Assembly (NCBI GenBank): GCA_026418315.1
Contig: JAOABO010000015.1
Coordinates: 446 to 19,733, forward strand
Length of the DNA: 19,288 bases
From: Bacteroidia bacterium
GTDB lineage: Bacteria; Bacteroidota; Bacteroidia; B-17B0; Aurantibacillaceae
Direction of reading: 5' to 3'
The first letter of the stretch is position 1; every line of letters starts with the position of its first letter. The translations under genes and the position numbers were made by a program. The notes beneath the pieces were generated by a model that made no database searches, was not told where the DNA came from, and saw nothing but the letters and a program-made list of their open reading frames with translations. Below are positions 1 through 6,776 of this stretch, piece after piece.

Positions 1-6
1 AAAGAG

Positions 7-80
7 TAGCGGGGACGGGAATTGAACCCGTGACCTCAGGGTTATGAATCCTGCGCTCTGACCATCTGAGCTACCCCGCC
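7..80 (-). tRNA. tRNA-Met (anticodon CAT), elongator type
   Basis: On the minus strand a complete 74-base cloverleaf can be folded: acceptor GGCGGGG pairing with CCCCGCT (first pair G-U), D-arm GCTC/GAGC, anticodon loop TTCATAA with CAT, a five-base variable loop, and a T-arm ACGGG/CCCGT closing TTCAATT. The discriminator is A and the 3' CCA is not encoded. The three consecutive G-C pairs and the mismatched 1-72 pair that mark initiator tRNA are absent, so this is elongator Met; a lysidine-modified Ile tRNA with CAT cannot be fully excluded. The base pair closing the anticodon loop (A31-C39) is a mismatch. Confidence 0.95.
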
Positions 81-96
81 ATTTTTTTAGCGGCTG

Positions 97-124
97 CAAA
101 TAAAATAAATTTTTTGTGTAACAA
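97..124 (-). promoter_or_regulatory. Candidate promoter of tRNA-Met
   Basis: Reading the minus strand, TTG at 124-122 is followed after 17 bases by TTTATTTG at 104-97, a one-mismatch version of the Bacteroidota -7 box TAnnTTTG. Transcription would start about 10 bases before the mature tRNA end at 80. The match is imperfect in AT-rich sequence. Confidence 0.3.
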
Positions 125-149
125 CAAACAGATATATACTTTCTTCGGA

Positions 150-1139
150 TTAAGGAAGCCCTAACCAGTTTTTTGGAGCTTGCGTTAGAATGATGTTTTT
201 TTCTTTTTCACTAATAGGTGCAGTTCTTACTAAATCACCGGGTACGGCTTCACCTAAAGGAAAAGGATAATCAGAACCTTGCACAATTTTATCTGCACTT
301 ATTTCGTCTATGATGTATTTTAGTAATTTATGATCGCAGGTGTGAGAATCTACCCAGAATTTTCCTAAATAGTTTCTTGGATTATGGGGATTATCTATTG
401 CCACTAAATCAGGGCGACATTCCCAACCATGTTCAATTCTTCCTATGGTGGGAATAAAAGATCCTCCTCCATGAGCAAAGCATACTCTCAGGCGGGGGTG
501 CTTGTCAAATACACCACTAAAAATCATATTAGCGATGGCGCGCGCGGTTTCAGCAGGCATACCCACTAACCATGGCAGCCAGTATTTTGTCATGTGTTCC
601 TGACCCATCATTTGCCATGGGTGAACTAAAATGGCCATGTTAAGAGATTCGCAGGCAGAAAAAAATTCACCAAAGTCCTGTTCTGTCAAATTTTTTTGGT
701 TTACATTGCTACCAATTTGTACACCACGAAAACCTAAGTTTTTACTTCTTTCTAATTCTTTTATCGCTAAATTTAAATCTTGTAACGGCACTGTAGCTAA
801 ACCAATGAATTTTTCAGAATAGCGATTAATAATTTCTGCAATATGGTCATTAAGAAATTGTGCTACTTCAAGTGTATGCTCGGGTTTTGCCCAATAACTA
901 AACATTACCGGAATAGTTGAAATAACCTGTACATCAATCTGAAAACGTTCCATTTCTTCAAGACGAACTGTTACATCCCAGCAGTTTATGTCTATCTCTC
1001 TGAACTTTTTGGAACCTTGTATCATCCATGCCTTTTTAGGTGTATGGTGTTGAAGTGTAATAAATTCTCCATAGCCAAATTTTTTTGAGAAGTCGGGTAA
1101 TTCTGGCGGAATAATATGAGTATGAATATCTATAACCAT
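150..1139 (-). CDS. 2-amino-3-carboxymuconate-6-semialdehyde decarboxylase (ACMSD), amidohydrolase family 2
   Basis: A 329-residue protein, full length for the family (about 335). ACMSD removes CO2 from the ring-opened product of 3-hydroxyanthranilate in the kynurenine route of tryptophan breakdown, diverting it from quinolinate/NAD synthesis; the cytosolic enzyme uses one zinc. Visible motifs match the family: N-terminal metal pair H6 and H8 (DIHTHI), FGYG and LQHH near 21-32, STIPVMFSYWAKPE around 74-87, metal ligand H173 (LVHPW), YWLPWLVGMPAET at 186-198, catalytic H223 (FAHGGG) and metal ligand D290 (GSDYPFPLGE). The similarity to animal and bacterial ACMSD as I remember them is high throughout, so the specific name is better supported than a generic amidohydrolase call. 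The related 5-carboxyvanillate or gamma-resorcylate decarboxylases are less likely. No other kynurenine-pathway gene is visible nearby. The gene stands alone between the tRNA and the dehydrogenase pair. Confidence 0.9.
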   Translation of the reverse strand: MVIDIHTHIIPPELPDFSKKFGYGEFITLQHHTPKKAWMIQGSKKFREIDINCWDVTVRLEEMERFQIDVQVISTIPVMFSYWAKPEHTLEVAQFLNDHIAEIINRYSEKFIGLATVPLQDLNLAIKELERSKNLGFRGVQIGSNVNQKNLTEQDFGEFFSACESLNMAILVHPWQMMGQEHMTKYWLPWLVGMPAETARAIANMIFSGVFDKHPRLRVCFAHGGGSFIPTIGRIEHGWECRPDLVAIDNPHNPRNYLGKFWVDSHTCDHKLLKYIIDEISADKIVQGSDYPFPLGEAVPGDLVRTAPISEKEKNIILTQAPKNWLGLP

Positions 1140-1304
1140 TTTTTTGGCGTAAATATCATTAAAAATTTATTGTGGTATAAACGAGAAAGGCCTTAAAGTA
1201 TCTAAAAAAGCAAATTAGTGAGAAAACAACCTAATTGAATTAACAAAACTATTTGTGAATAATATTTGTTTGTATTAGGATAAGCAGGAAAATATGTCCA
1301 GAAG

Positions 1305-1649
1305 TTATTTTACTTCTATGACTTCAAAGCATTTGATGTTATCAGAAGTAGTTCCTATTAATTCTGCATGGATGTCCACTAGGCCTATTTGTTTAATTTG
1401 ATCTTTATTTAATGGGTGTTTTGGATACCATTTATCATCTTCATTAAGAATTTCAATGTTTTTTCCTCCTAAAATTTGATTAAATTGTTTTTGGGTAAGA
1501 AACAGTATGCCTTCTTCTTCTTCTTCTGTTTCAGATATTAAAATTTCTCCATACAATTTAAGTTTTGGGACATCTGGTTTGTATTGAAATGGAAGTTGTT
1601 CTGTATTTTGTTCTATGTAATCAATATTGATTAAATGAATCTCATTCAT
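1305..1649 (-). CDS. Small acidic protein of unknown function
   Basis: A 114-residue protein with no signal peptide or membrane segment, so probably cytosolic. I do not recognise a family. It is acidic with a run of five glutamates at 42-46, followed by a possible alpha/beta stretch (GILFLTQKQFNQILGG) and a C-terminal strand pattern ending CFEVIEVK. It starts with ATG 27 bases after the stop of the glutamate dehydrogenase gene on the same strand, so it is probably the second gene of that transcript. The link is positional only. Codon composition resembles its neighbours, with no sign of recent transfer. Confidence 0.7.
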   Translation of the reverse strand: MNEIHLINIDYIEQNTEQLPFQYKPDVPKLKLYGEILISETEEEEEGILFLTQKQFNQILGGKNIEILNEDDKWYPKHPLNKDQIKQIGLVDIHAELIGTTSDNIKCFEVIEVK

Positions 1650-1676
1650 AATTTTTATTTTAGTGGATTTTGATTT

Positions 1677-2942
1677 TTAGAAATGTCCCTTCATTTTAAT
1701 ACCTAACTGAAGTTTTTCAAGTGCTGTTATATAAGCAGCAATTCTCATACTTGTTTTATACTTTTGGGCATTGTTCCATACTTTTTCAAAAGCTGTTTTC
1801 ATTTTTTCATCGTGCTTTTGGTTCACTTCTTCTTCGGTCCAATAATAACCCATTTTATTTTGTACCCACTCAAAATAAGACACTGTAACTCCTCCGCTAT
1901 TAGCTAATATATCGGGAACTACAATAATACCTTTATCATTAAGTATAGGATCAGCATCGGGTAAAGTGGGACCATTGGCACCTTCTACAATAATTTTACA
2001 TTTTACATCTTTTGCAATTTCTTGGGTAATTACATTTTGGAGGGCAGCAGGTACCAATAAATCGGTGGGGAGTACAAGAAGTTCTTCGTTGGTAATTTTT
2101 GTTGCTTTACTGTATCCTTCTAATGATCTATTGTTTTTTGCAACATAATTCAATGCGTCATGGATGTCAATGCCTTTTTCATTGTAATACCCTCCACTGG
2201 CATCTGCAATAGCGATAATTTTTATTCCTTGCTCGGCAAGTAATCTTGCAGCATGAGAACCTACATTACCAAATCCTTGTACAACAGCAGTAGATTGTTT
2301 GGGATTAATATTTAATTTTGTCAGTGATTGCAGAGCATTTACCATCACGCCTCTTCCTGTAGCCGCTTCTCTTCCAAGAGAGCCACCAAGACCTACAGGT
2401 TTCCCGGTAATAACGCCCGGAGAATCTTCACCCGTTATTTTATTGAATTCATCTAGTATCCAAGCCATTTCCCTTCCGCTTGTTCCCATATCCGGTGCCG
2501 GAATATCTTTATTTACACCAAAGATGTCTTTCATGGCTTTGGCATAAGCACGGGATAATCTTTCTAACTCAGATTCACTCATCTGACGAGGATTACATTT
2601 AATACCTCCTTTTGCTCCACCGTAAGGTAAATCAGCAACTGCACATTTAAAAGTCATCCATGCTGCTAAAGCTTTTACTTCATCTTCATTCACATCCATA
2701 GCATAGCGAATACCGCCTTTTGATGGTCCTAGGTGGGTACTATGAATGACTCTGAATGCTTCAAATACTTTTATTTTTCCATTATCCATTACAACGGGCA
2801 AACTTACTTTTACTTCTTTTTGAGGGTATCTTAATACTTCTGTGATAGAGTCAGGTAGATTGATTAATTGAGAAGCTGTATTTAGGCGGGCTAATACTGC
2901 TTCGTACATACTTTCATGAGTGGTTTGAGTGATAGAACTCAT
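1677..2942 (-). CDS. gdhA: Glutamate dehydrogenase (Glu/Leu/Phe/Val dehydrogenase family)
   Basis: Reversibly deaminates glutamate to 2-oxoglutarate and ammonia with NAD(P). The protein is 421 residues when started at ATG 2942; the frame is open further upstream to a TTG at 2972, but that extension lies in the leader and promoter region and gives an odd Lys/Phe-rich head, so I prefer the ATG. Motifs: GPSKGGIRY at about 72-80, the catalytic lysine in PYGGAKGGI (K111), DIPAPDMGTSGREMAWI from 147, GSLGREAATGRGV from 188, the Rossmann turn GFGNVG at 223-228 and EGANGPTLPDAD in the C-terminal half. Family and length fit hexameric bacterial GDH; a leucine or phenylalanine dehydrogenase is less likely because those enzymes are shorter. 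Cofactor preference cannot be read reliably. It is divergent from ferritin and followed by a small acidic gene. Confidence 0.92.
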   Translation of the reverse strand: MSSITQTTHESMYEAVLARLNTASQLINLPDSITEVLRYPQKEVKVSLPVVMDNGKIKVFEAFRVIHSTHLGPSKGGIRYAMDVNEDEVKALAAWMTFKCAVADLPYGGAKGGIKCNPRQMSESELERLSRAYAKAMKDIFGVNKDIPAPDMGTSGREMAWILDEFNKITGEDSPGVITGKPVGLGGSLGREAATGRGVMVNALQSLTKLNINPKQSTAVVQGFGNVGSHAARLLAEQGIKIIAIADASGGYYNEKGIDIHDALNYVAKNNRSLEGYSKATKITNEELLVLPTDLLVPAALQNVITQEIAKDVKCKIIVEGANGPTLPDADPILNDKGIIVVPDILANSGGVTVSYFEWVQNKMGYYWTEEEVNQKHDEKMKTAFEKVWNNAQKYKTSMRIAAYITALEKLQLGIKMKGHF

Positions 2943-2997
2943 AAAAAATTTTTTTAATTTTTGTTCCCGCAAATTAACATTAAATTATTTATTTGAA

Positions 2998-3005
2998 CAA
3001 AATTA
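2998..3005 (-). promoter_or_regulatory. Candidate -7 box for glutamate dehydrogenase
   Basis: TAATTTTG on the minus strand is an exact TAnnTTTG match, 55 bases before ATG 2942. No TTG lies at the usual upstream distance. A second, one-mismatch box TTAATTTG is at 2977-2970 and would give a shorter leader of roughly 20 bases. Either position excludes translation from the upstream TTG codon or leaves it little leader. Confidence 0.4.
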
Positions 3006-3076
3006 AACTTTACTAATAAAACTTTAATCATGATATCTCATCAATTAAATTTTACTTACTTTTACGACAAAAAAAT

Positions 3077-3592
3077 ATGAAGAAAAACATTAATGACGCT
3101 CTTAACAAACAAGTGTCTTTGGAAGCAGAATCATCACATATTTATTTATCCATGGCCTCGTGGGCAGAAAGAAATGGCTTTCAGGGAGTAGCCGATTTTT
3201 TATATCAACATTCAGACGAGGAAAGAATACATATGCTTAAACTCATAAAGTTCATTAATGAACGAGAAGGTAACGCGATAATTCCCGCTATTCAACAACC
3301 TAAAGCTAATTACAAAAATCTTGTAGAGATATTTCAAAGTATACTTAACCACGAAATTTATGTTACTTCTGAAATTAATAAATTAGTAGAAATTACTTTA
3401 AAGGAAAAAGATTTCACAACACATCACTTTTTGCAATGGTATGTTAGTGAACAACTTGAAGAAGAAGCATTAGCAAGGCAGATTAATGATAAATTAAAAT
3501 TGATTGGAAGTGATAAAATGGGGCTGTATATGTTCGACAGAGATTTAGCAAGATTAAGAACTGCAGATACAGACACTAAAAATTCTGAGTAA
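3077..3592 (+). CDS. ftnA: Ferritin (FtnA-type, non-haem)
   Basis: A 171-residue iron-storage protein that oxidises Fe(II) and stores ferric mineral inside a 24-subunit shell in the cytosol. The four-helix ferritin fold shows all ferroxidase residues by alignment with E. coli FtnA as remembered: E16 (KQVSLE), E49 and H52 (DEERIH), E93 (NHEIY), Q126 and E129 (SEQLEEE). The block FLQWYVSEQ at 118-126 is nearly diagnostic. There is no haem-binding methionine context of bacterioferritin and the protein is longer than Dps. The gene is divergent from glutamate dehydrogenase and convergent with a basic secreted protein, 20 bases apart. Upstream, TACTTTTA at 3057-3064 resembles the -7 box with one mismatch. 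I see no Fur box that I could defend. Confidence 0.95.
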   Translation: MKKNINDALNKQVSLEAESSHIYLSMASWAERNGFQGVADFLYQHSDEERIHMLKLIKFINEREGNAIIPAIQQPKANYKNLVEIFQSILNHEIYVTSEINKLVEITLKEKDFTTHHFLQWYVSEQLEEEALARQINDKLKLIGSDKMGLYMFDRDLARLRTADTDTKNSE

Positions 3593-3612
3593 ATTTTTTA
3601 GTTTAAGTAAAC

Positions 3613-4002
3613 CTAATACTTTCTCTTTGAAAATGTAACATTACCTCTTTTTCTGTTTTTCATTCTTTGTTTATTAATTCTTGCTTGTAGTTTGTCTTTG
3701 AATACTTTGTTTTTGGTTCTGAAACGATGAAAAAGAGAATGGTCTGTTTTGTGTGTTCCAGGTGTTTTGTGATATATCCACCCACCGGCAGTAACTTTTT
3801 CTCCACTAAATAAACGAGCTAAAAATCCTTTTTTTTGTTTATTGTGTCCTTTTGCAAAGGCACCGGCATTTCCCCGGCTTTTTTTGAATAAGTGAAAACC
3901 ACCCCCTCTCTGATTTCTATGCTCTCTCTTTTTTCCACCTGTTTGTGCAGAAAGAGATGCAGAGATAATCAAACTTATCAGTAAAAAAAGAACTTGTTTC
4001 AT
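3613..4002 (-). CDS. Very basic secreted protein of unknown function
   Basis: 129 residues from ATG 4002. Residues 1-19 form a signal peptide: M-K, a hydrophobic core VLFLLISLIISASL, then an Ala-x-Ala-type cleavage site before QTGGKK. The mature part, about 110 residues, holds 32 Lys/Arg against only four Asp/Glu, with glycine-rich (QRGGGF) and FLARLFSGEKV/GGWIYHKTPG segments. The frame is open upstream to an ATG at 4041, but an exact promoter -7 box (TACCTTTG) lies inside that extension, so the shorter start is chosen. I recognise no named domain. Possible roles are binding an anionic surface polymer or nucleic acid outside the cytosol, but nothing in the sequence decides this. It stands as a single gene convergent with ferritin. 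Confidence 0.75.
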   Translation of the reverse strand: MKQVLFLLISLIISASLSAQTGGKKREHRNQRGGGFHLFKKSRGNAGAFAKGHNKQKKGFLARLFSGEKVTAGGWIYHKTPGTHKTDHSLFHRFRTKNKVFKDKLQARINKQRMKNRKRGNVTFSKRKY

Positions 4003-4028
4003 TTTATGGAATAATTGAATTTCAAATA

Positions 4029-4058
4029 CAAAGGTAGCCATTTTATATTAAATGCAAA
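4029..4058 (-). promoter_or_regulatory. Promoter of the basic secreted protein
   Basis: On the minus strand TTTG (4058-4055) is followed after 18 bases by an exact -7 box TACCTTTG (4036-4029), the Bacteroidota consensus arrangement. The box ends 26 bases before ATG 4002 and lies inside the upstream extension of the reading frame, which decides the start codon. Confidence 0.6.
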
Positions 4059-4114
4059 TAAAAAAATATCAACATTTTTTTGTTAAGAGAGTATTAATAA
4101 GAACTTGATTTCAG

Positions 4115-4122
4115 TAAATTTG
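4115..4122 (+). promoter_or_regulatory. Candidate -7 box for the amidohydrolase-like gene
   Basis: TAAATTTG matches TAnnTTTG exactly and ends 16 bases before ATG 4139, giving a leader of roughly ten bases. No TTG is at the expected upstream distance. Confidence 0.5.
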
Positions 4123-4138
4123 CAAAAAATAAAATAAC

Positions 4139-5407
4139 ATGCGGTTAAAAATAGTATTCTTTTTTGTTGTATTTTTTTTTCTTAAGGGACATTCTCAGAG
4201 TATATTGATTAAAGACATTATGGTTCATAATGGTAAAGGAGATCAGCCCTATGTGGCAAGTATTTTAATTCAAAAAAACAAAATTATTAAAATACAGAAA
4301 GAGAGTATCTCTGTGGCGGCAGATACCATTATAGATGGAAAATCATGGCATATATATCCTGCCATTATCTTGTGTAATAATATTCTTGGATTACAGGAAG
4401 CAGAAGCCATTCGGCCTACTTCTGACTATAACGATATTGGAAAGTTTAACCCTCATTTACGCACATTGACATCCTATAATACAGATAGTAAAATACTTCC
4501 AACGGCGTTTTCAAATGGCATTATGTATACTCAATGTACACCAAGAGGTAGTTATATAGCAGGAACATCATCTGTGGTAAGAATTAAAGCATGGAACTGG
4601 GAAGATGCGGCTATTAAAGAAGATGGAATACATTTGTATTTTCCATCAGTATATGTTCAAAAAGGGTGGTGGGCAGAACCGGATAAATCTGAAAAAAGTA
4701 AAGATTATGAAAATCAACTTACAGAGATTAAAAACTTTTTTAATTTAAGTAAATCTTATTATTTATCTAAAGATAGCATGTCTTTTAATCCAAGATATGA
4801 ATCTATGAGAAATATATGGGAGGGAAAGACAACTTTGTACATACATTGCAACAGAGCAAAAGATATATTAAATGCCATTCAATTTGCACAGGATATGCAG
4901 ATTCCTAAAATAGTGTTAGTAGGATGTGATGAATTGTATAAAGTAATAGATATATTAAAAAAATATCAATGCCCTGTAATATTAAGCAGACCTAATAGTT
5001 TACCAACCAATACAGATGATAAATTGAAAATTAATTTTGAACTACCAGGATGGCTTGAAAAAAACAACATATTATATTGTATCAGTGCAGAAGGAGATAT
5101 GGAAGCCATGCAAAGCCGAAACTTACCTTTTATGGCAGGTATGTGTATTCCTTATGGCTTAAGTAAAGAAGATGCTTTAAAATCTATTACATACAATCCT
5201 GCAAAAATTTTAGGAATAGACAATATTTTAGGGAGTATAGAAGAAAACAAGCTAGCGTCTTTGATTATATCCAAAGGAAATATATTAGATCCTGTTACCA
5301 GTCAAATAGAATGCCTTATTTTAGAAGGTAAAATTTATTCGGCAAAAAATTTTCAGAACGATTTATATGAAAAATATTTGCAAAAATATGGCTTAAAAGC
5401 AAATTAA
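4139..5407 (+). CDS. Exported amidohydrolase-like protein lacking the HxH metal motif
   Basis: A 422-residue protein with an N-terminal signal peptide (core IVFFFVVFFFLKG, probable cleavage after HSQ). The rest has the imidazolonepropionase-like amidohydrolase layout: an N-terminal beta-sandwich around 21-72, the TIM-barrel part, and a C-terminal return to the sandwich (ALKSITYNPAKILGI, then GSIEENKLASLII). Where active members read PGFIDxHxH, this one has YPAIILCNNILG (about 73-84), so both first metal histidines are missing. A histidine is kept at 236 (YIHCNRAKDI), and the AEGDMEAM segment at 317-324 occupies the place of the late catalytic region. The signature GTSSVVRIKAWNWEDAA at 142-158 is intact, so this is not a decayed gene. 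I recall Bacteroidota relatives with the same loss, suggesting a family trait. Substrate is unknown; it may be a non-hydrolytic or differently metallated member. The next gene follows after one base. Confidence 0.8.
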   Translation: MRLKIVFFFVVFFFLKGHSQSILIKDIMVHNGKGDQPYVASILIQKNKIIKIQKESISVAADTIIDGKSWHIYPAIILCNNILGLQEAEAIRPTSDYNDIGKFNPHLRTLTSYNTDSKILPTAFSNGIMYTQCTPRGSYIAGTSSVVRIKAWNWEDAAIKEDGIHLYFPSVYVQKGWWAEPDKSEKSKDYENQLTEIKNFFNLSKSYYLSKDSMSFNPRYESMRNIWEGKTTLYIHCNRAKDILNAIQFAQDMQIPKIVLVGCDELYKVIDILKKYQCPVILSRPNSLPTNTDDKLKINFELPGWLEKNNILYCISAEGDMEAMQSRNLPFMAGMCIPYGLSKEDALKSITYNPAKILGIDNILGSIEENKLASLIISKGNILDPVTSQIECLILEGKIYSAKNFQNDLYEKYLQKYGLKAN

Positions 5408-5408
5408 T

Positions 5409-6680
5409 ATGACACAAGTAAAAAAATACTTACTGATTGTTTATTCTGCTGTTCCTTTCCTATTAAATGCTTTTCAGATATTGATACCAATGGATGAAAC
5501 ACAGAAAAATCACCTGAAAGCATACGGCATAGCTTATTGGACATTAAAACAAGATGTAGAAATATACTGGCTCTTGAATTACAGAGGAGGAAGTTTTTTA
5601 TTACCTGGCAATAAAGTCATTATTAATGAATGTAATATCAGAGGGGTAAGTTATGAGCAAGTATCCGATGCTCAGGTAAATGCAATATTACAGGAAATAG
5701 CGCAACCAGAGGTGAATATGGATGCTATGAAGCTTGAAAAGGCACCCAAAGTGGCGGTTTATTCACCAAAATCCAAACAACCATGGGACGATGCTGTAAC
5801 ACTGGCCCTCTCTTATGCAGAAATTCCATACGATGTAGTATATGATGATGAAGTGTTGAGCGGGGTCTTAAAAAATTATGATTGGCTCCATTTACATCAC
5901 GAAGATTTTACAGGCCAGTATGGAAGATTTTATGCACAATATGGTAATACTTCCTGGTATAAGCAGCAAGTGCGGGAAAACGAGGAAATTGCAAAAAGAT
6001 GGGGATTTTCTAAAGTATCTCAACTTAAATTGGCGGTAGCAAAAAAAATTGACGAATTTGTAGTAAATGGTGGTTTTATGTTTGCTATGTGTAGTGCTAC
6101 AGATAGTTATGACATTGCTTTAGCCGCAGAGGGTATTGATATATGCGGAAGCGTATATGATGGAGATCCGGCAGACCCGGATATGAATAAAAAAATTGAT
6201 TATTCTAAGGGATATGCTTTTGAAAATTACAAACTTAATACCGATCCATTATTTTATGAGTTTTCTGAAATAGATACGTATTTTACAAGAAACCAATATG
6301 GTGTTACCAAAGAAACAGACAAATTTACTTTATTTGAATTTTCTGCCAAATGGGATCCGGTGCCTACAATGCTTTGTCAAAACCATACCAATGTTATACA
6401 GGGCTTTTGGGGGCAAACGGTTGCGTTTAATAAAAACTTTATTAAAAAAAGCGTATTGATAATGGGCGAAGCCAAAGCATTTAATGAAGCAAGGTACATT
6501 CATGGAGAAAGAGGGCAAGGGACATGGACCTTTTATGGTGGGCACGACCCGGAGGATTATATGCACAAAGTAGAAGACCCGCCTACTGATTTAAATCTAC
6601 ATCCTAATTCGCCCGGCTACAGATTAATCTTAAATAATGTACTATTCCCTGCGGCCAAAAAGAAAAAACAAAAGACATAA
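5409..6680 (+). CDS. Exported glutamine-amidotransferase-like protein, often labelled 'asparagine synthetase B'
   Basis: A 423-residue protein whose first 22 residues look like a signal peptide (KKYLLIVYSAVPFLLNAF), so it is probably periplasmic or surface exposed. Motifs: KAYGIAYWTLKQ and WLLNYRGGSFLL (37-65), NECNIRGVSYE (73-83), LHLHHEDFTGQYGRFY (160-175), a glycine-rich elbow with cysteine GGFMFAMCSATDSYD (221-235, C228) and GTWTFYGGHDPEDY (371-384). The elbow around C228 resembles class I glutamine amidotransferase or ThuA-like folds. I recall Bacteroidota homologues annotated 'asparagine synthetase B', but there is no N-terminal Cys nucleophile and no ATP-pyrophosphatase SGGxDS motif, so that name is not supported here. 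The one-base gap to the preceding exported amidohydrolase-like gene implies co-transcription. The C-terminus is a lysine-rich tail. Function unknown. Confidence 0.8.
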   Translation: MTQVKKYLLIVYSAVPFLLNAFQILIPMDETQKNHLKAYGIAYWTLKQDVEIYWLLNYRGGSFLLPGNKVIINECNIRGVSYEQVSDAQVNAILQEIAQPEVNMDAMKLEKAPKVAVYSPKSKQPWDDAVTLALSYAEIPYDVVYDDEVLSGVLKNYDWLHLHHEDFTGQYGRFYAQYGNTSWYKQQVRENEEIAKRWGFSKVSQLKLAVAKKIDEFVVNGGFMFAMCSATDSYDIALAAEGIDICGSVYDGDPADPDMNKKIDYSKGYAFENYKLNTDPLFYEFSEIDTYFTRNQYGVTKETDKFTLFEFSAKWDPVPTMLCQNHTNVIQGFWGQTVAFNKNFIKKSVLIMGEAKAFNEARYIHGERGQGTWTFYGGHDPEDYMHKVEDPPTDLNLHPNSPGYRLILNNVLFPAAKKKKQKT

Positions 6681-6708
6681 ATCCGTATGTCTTTACAAAA
6701 ATGAGATT

Positions 6709-6730
6709 GGTAATTAAAAGAGTAATTACC
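6709..6730 (+). terminator. Hairpin after the exported pair, possible terminator
   Basis: GGTAATTA and TAATTACC are perfect complements flanking a six-base loop AAAGAG, 28 bases after the stop of the GATase-like gene. No immediate T-run follows, only AT-rich sequence, so termination is plausible but not proven. Confidence 0.35.
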
Positions 6731-6762
6731 CTATAAATAAAACATTTTATTAAATTTTTAAT

Positions 6763-6770
6763 TATTTTTG
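6763..6770 (+). promoter_or_regulatory. -7 box of the GT2 gene, almost touching the start codon
   Basis: TATTTTTG is an exact TAnnTTTG match and ends only six bases before ATG 6777. Initiation at the normal distance would produce a leaderless or almost leaderless mRNA. No clear TTG lies about 20 bases upstream. Confidence 0.5.
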
Positions 6771-6776
6771 CCTTAA

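Noticed and set aside
7..80. Initiator tRNA-fMet
   Set aside because: Lacks the run of three G-C pairs in the anticodon stem and has a G-U first acceptor pair rather than the initiator mismatch.
631..822. Open frame inside the ACMSD gene on the opposite strand, and similar frames inside GDH, RNase G, ABC permease and other genes
   Set aside because: They lie wholly within well-supported genes in another frame, have no own promoter or recognisable protein features, and are expected by chance.
1140..1304. 165-base gap upstream of the ACMSD gene; a possible TATTTACG box just before its ATG
   Set aside because: The box misses the TTTG core and there is no paired TTG; nothing else convincing is seen in this gap.
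1300..1317. AGAAGT-N6-ACTTCT hairpin spanning the stop of the small acidic gene
   Set aside because: Only six pairs, overlaps coding sequence and no T-run follows on the minus strand, so I do not call it a terminator.
2943..2972. Longer glutamate dehydrogenase starting at TTG 2972
   Set aside because: The added ten residues are Lys/Phe-rich and unlike the family; ATG 2942 fits, and a -7-like box overlaps the extension.
3578..3599. AAAAATT/AATTTTT inverted repeat at the ferritin stop codon
   Set aside because: Made only of A-T pairs in AT-rich sequence; it could be a weak bidirectional terminator between convergent genes, but chance is equally likely.
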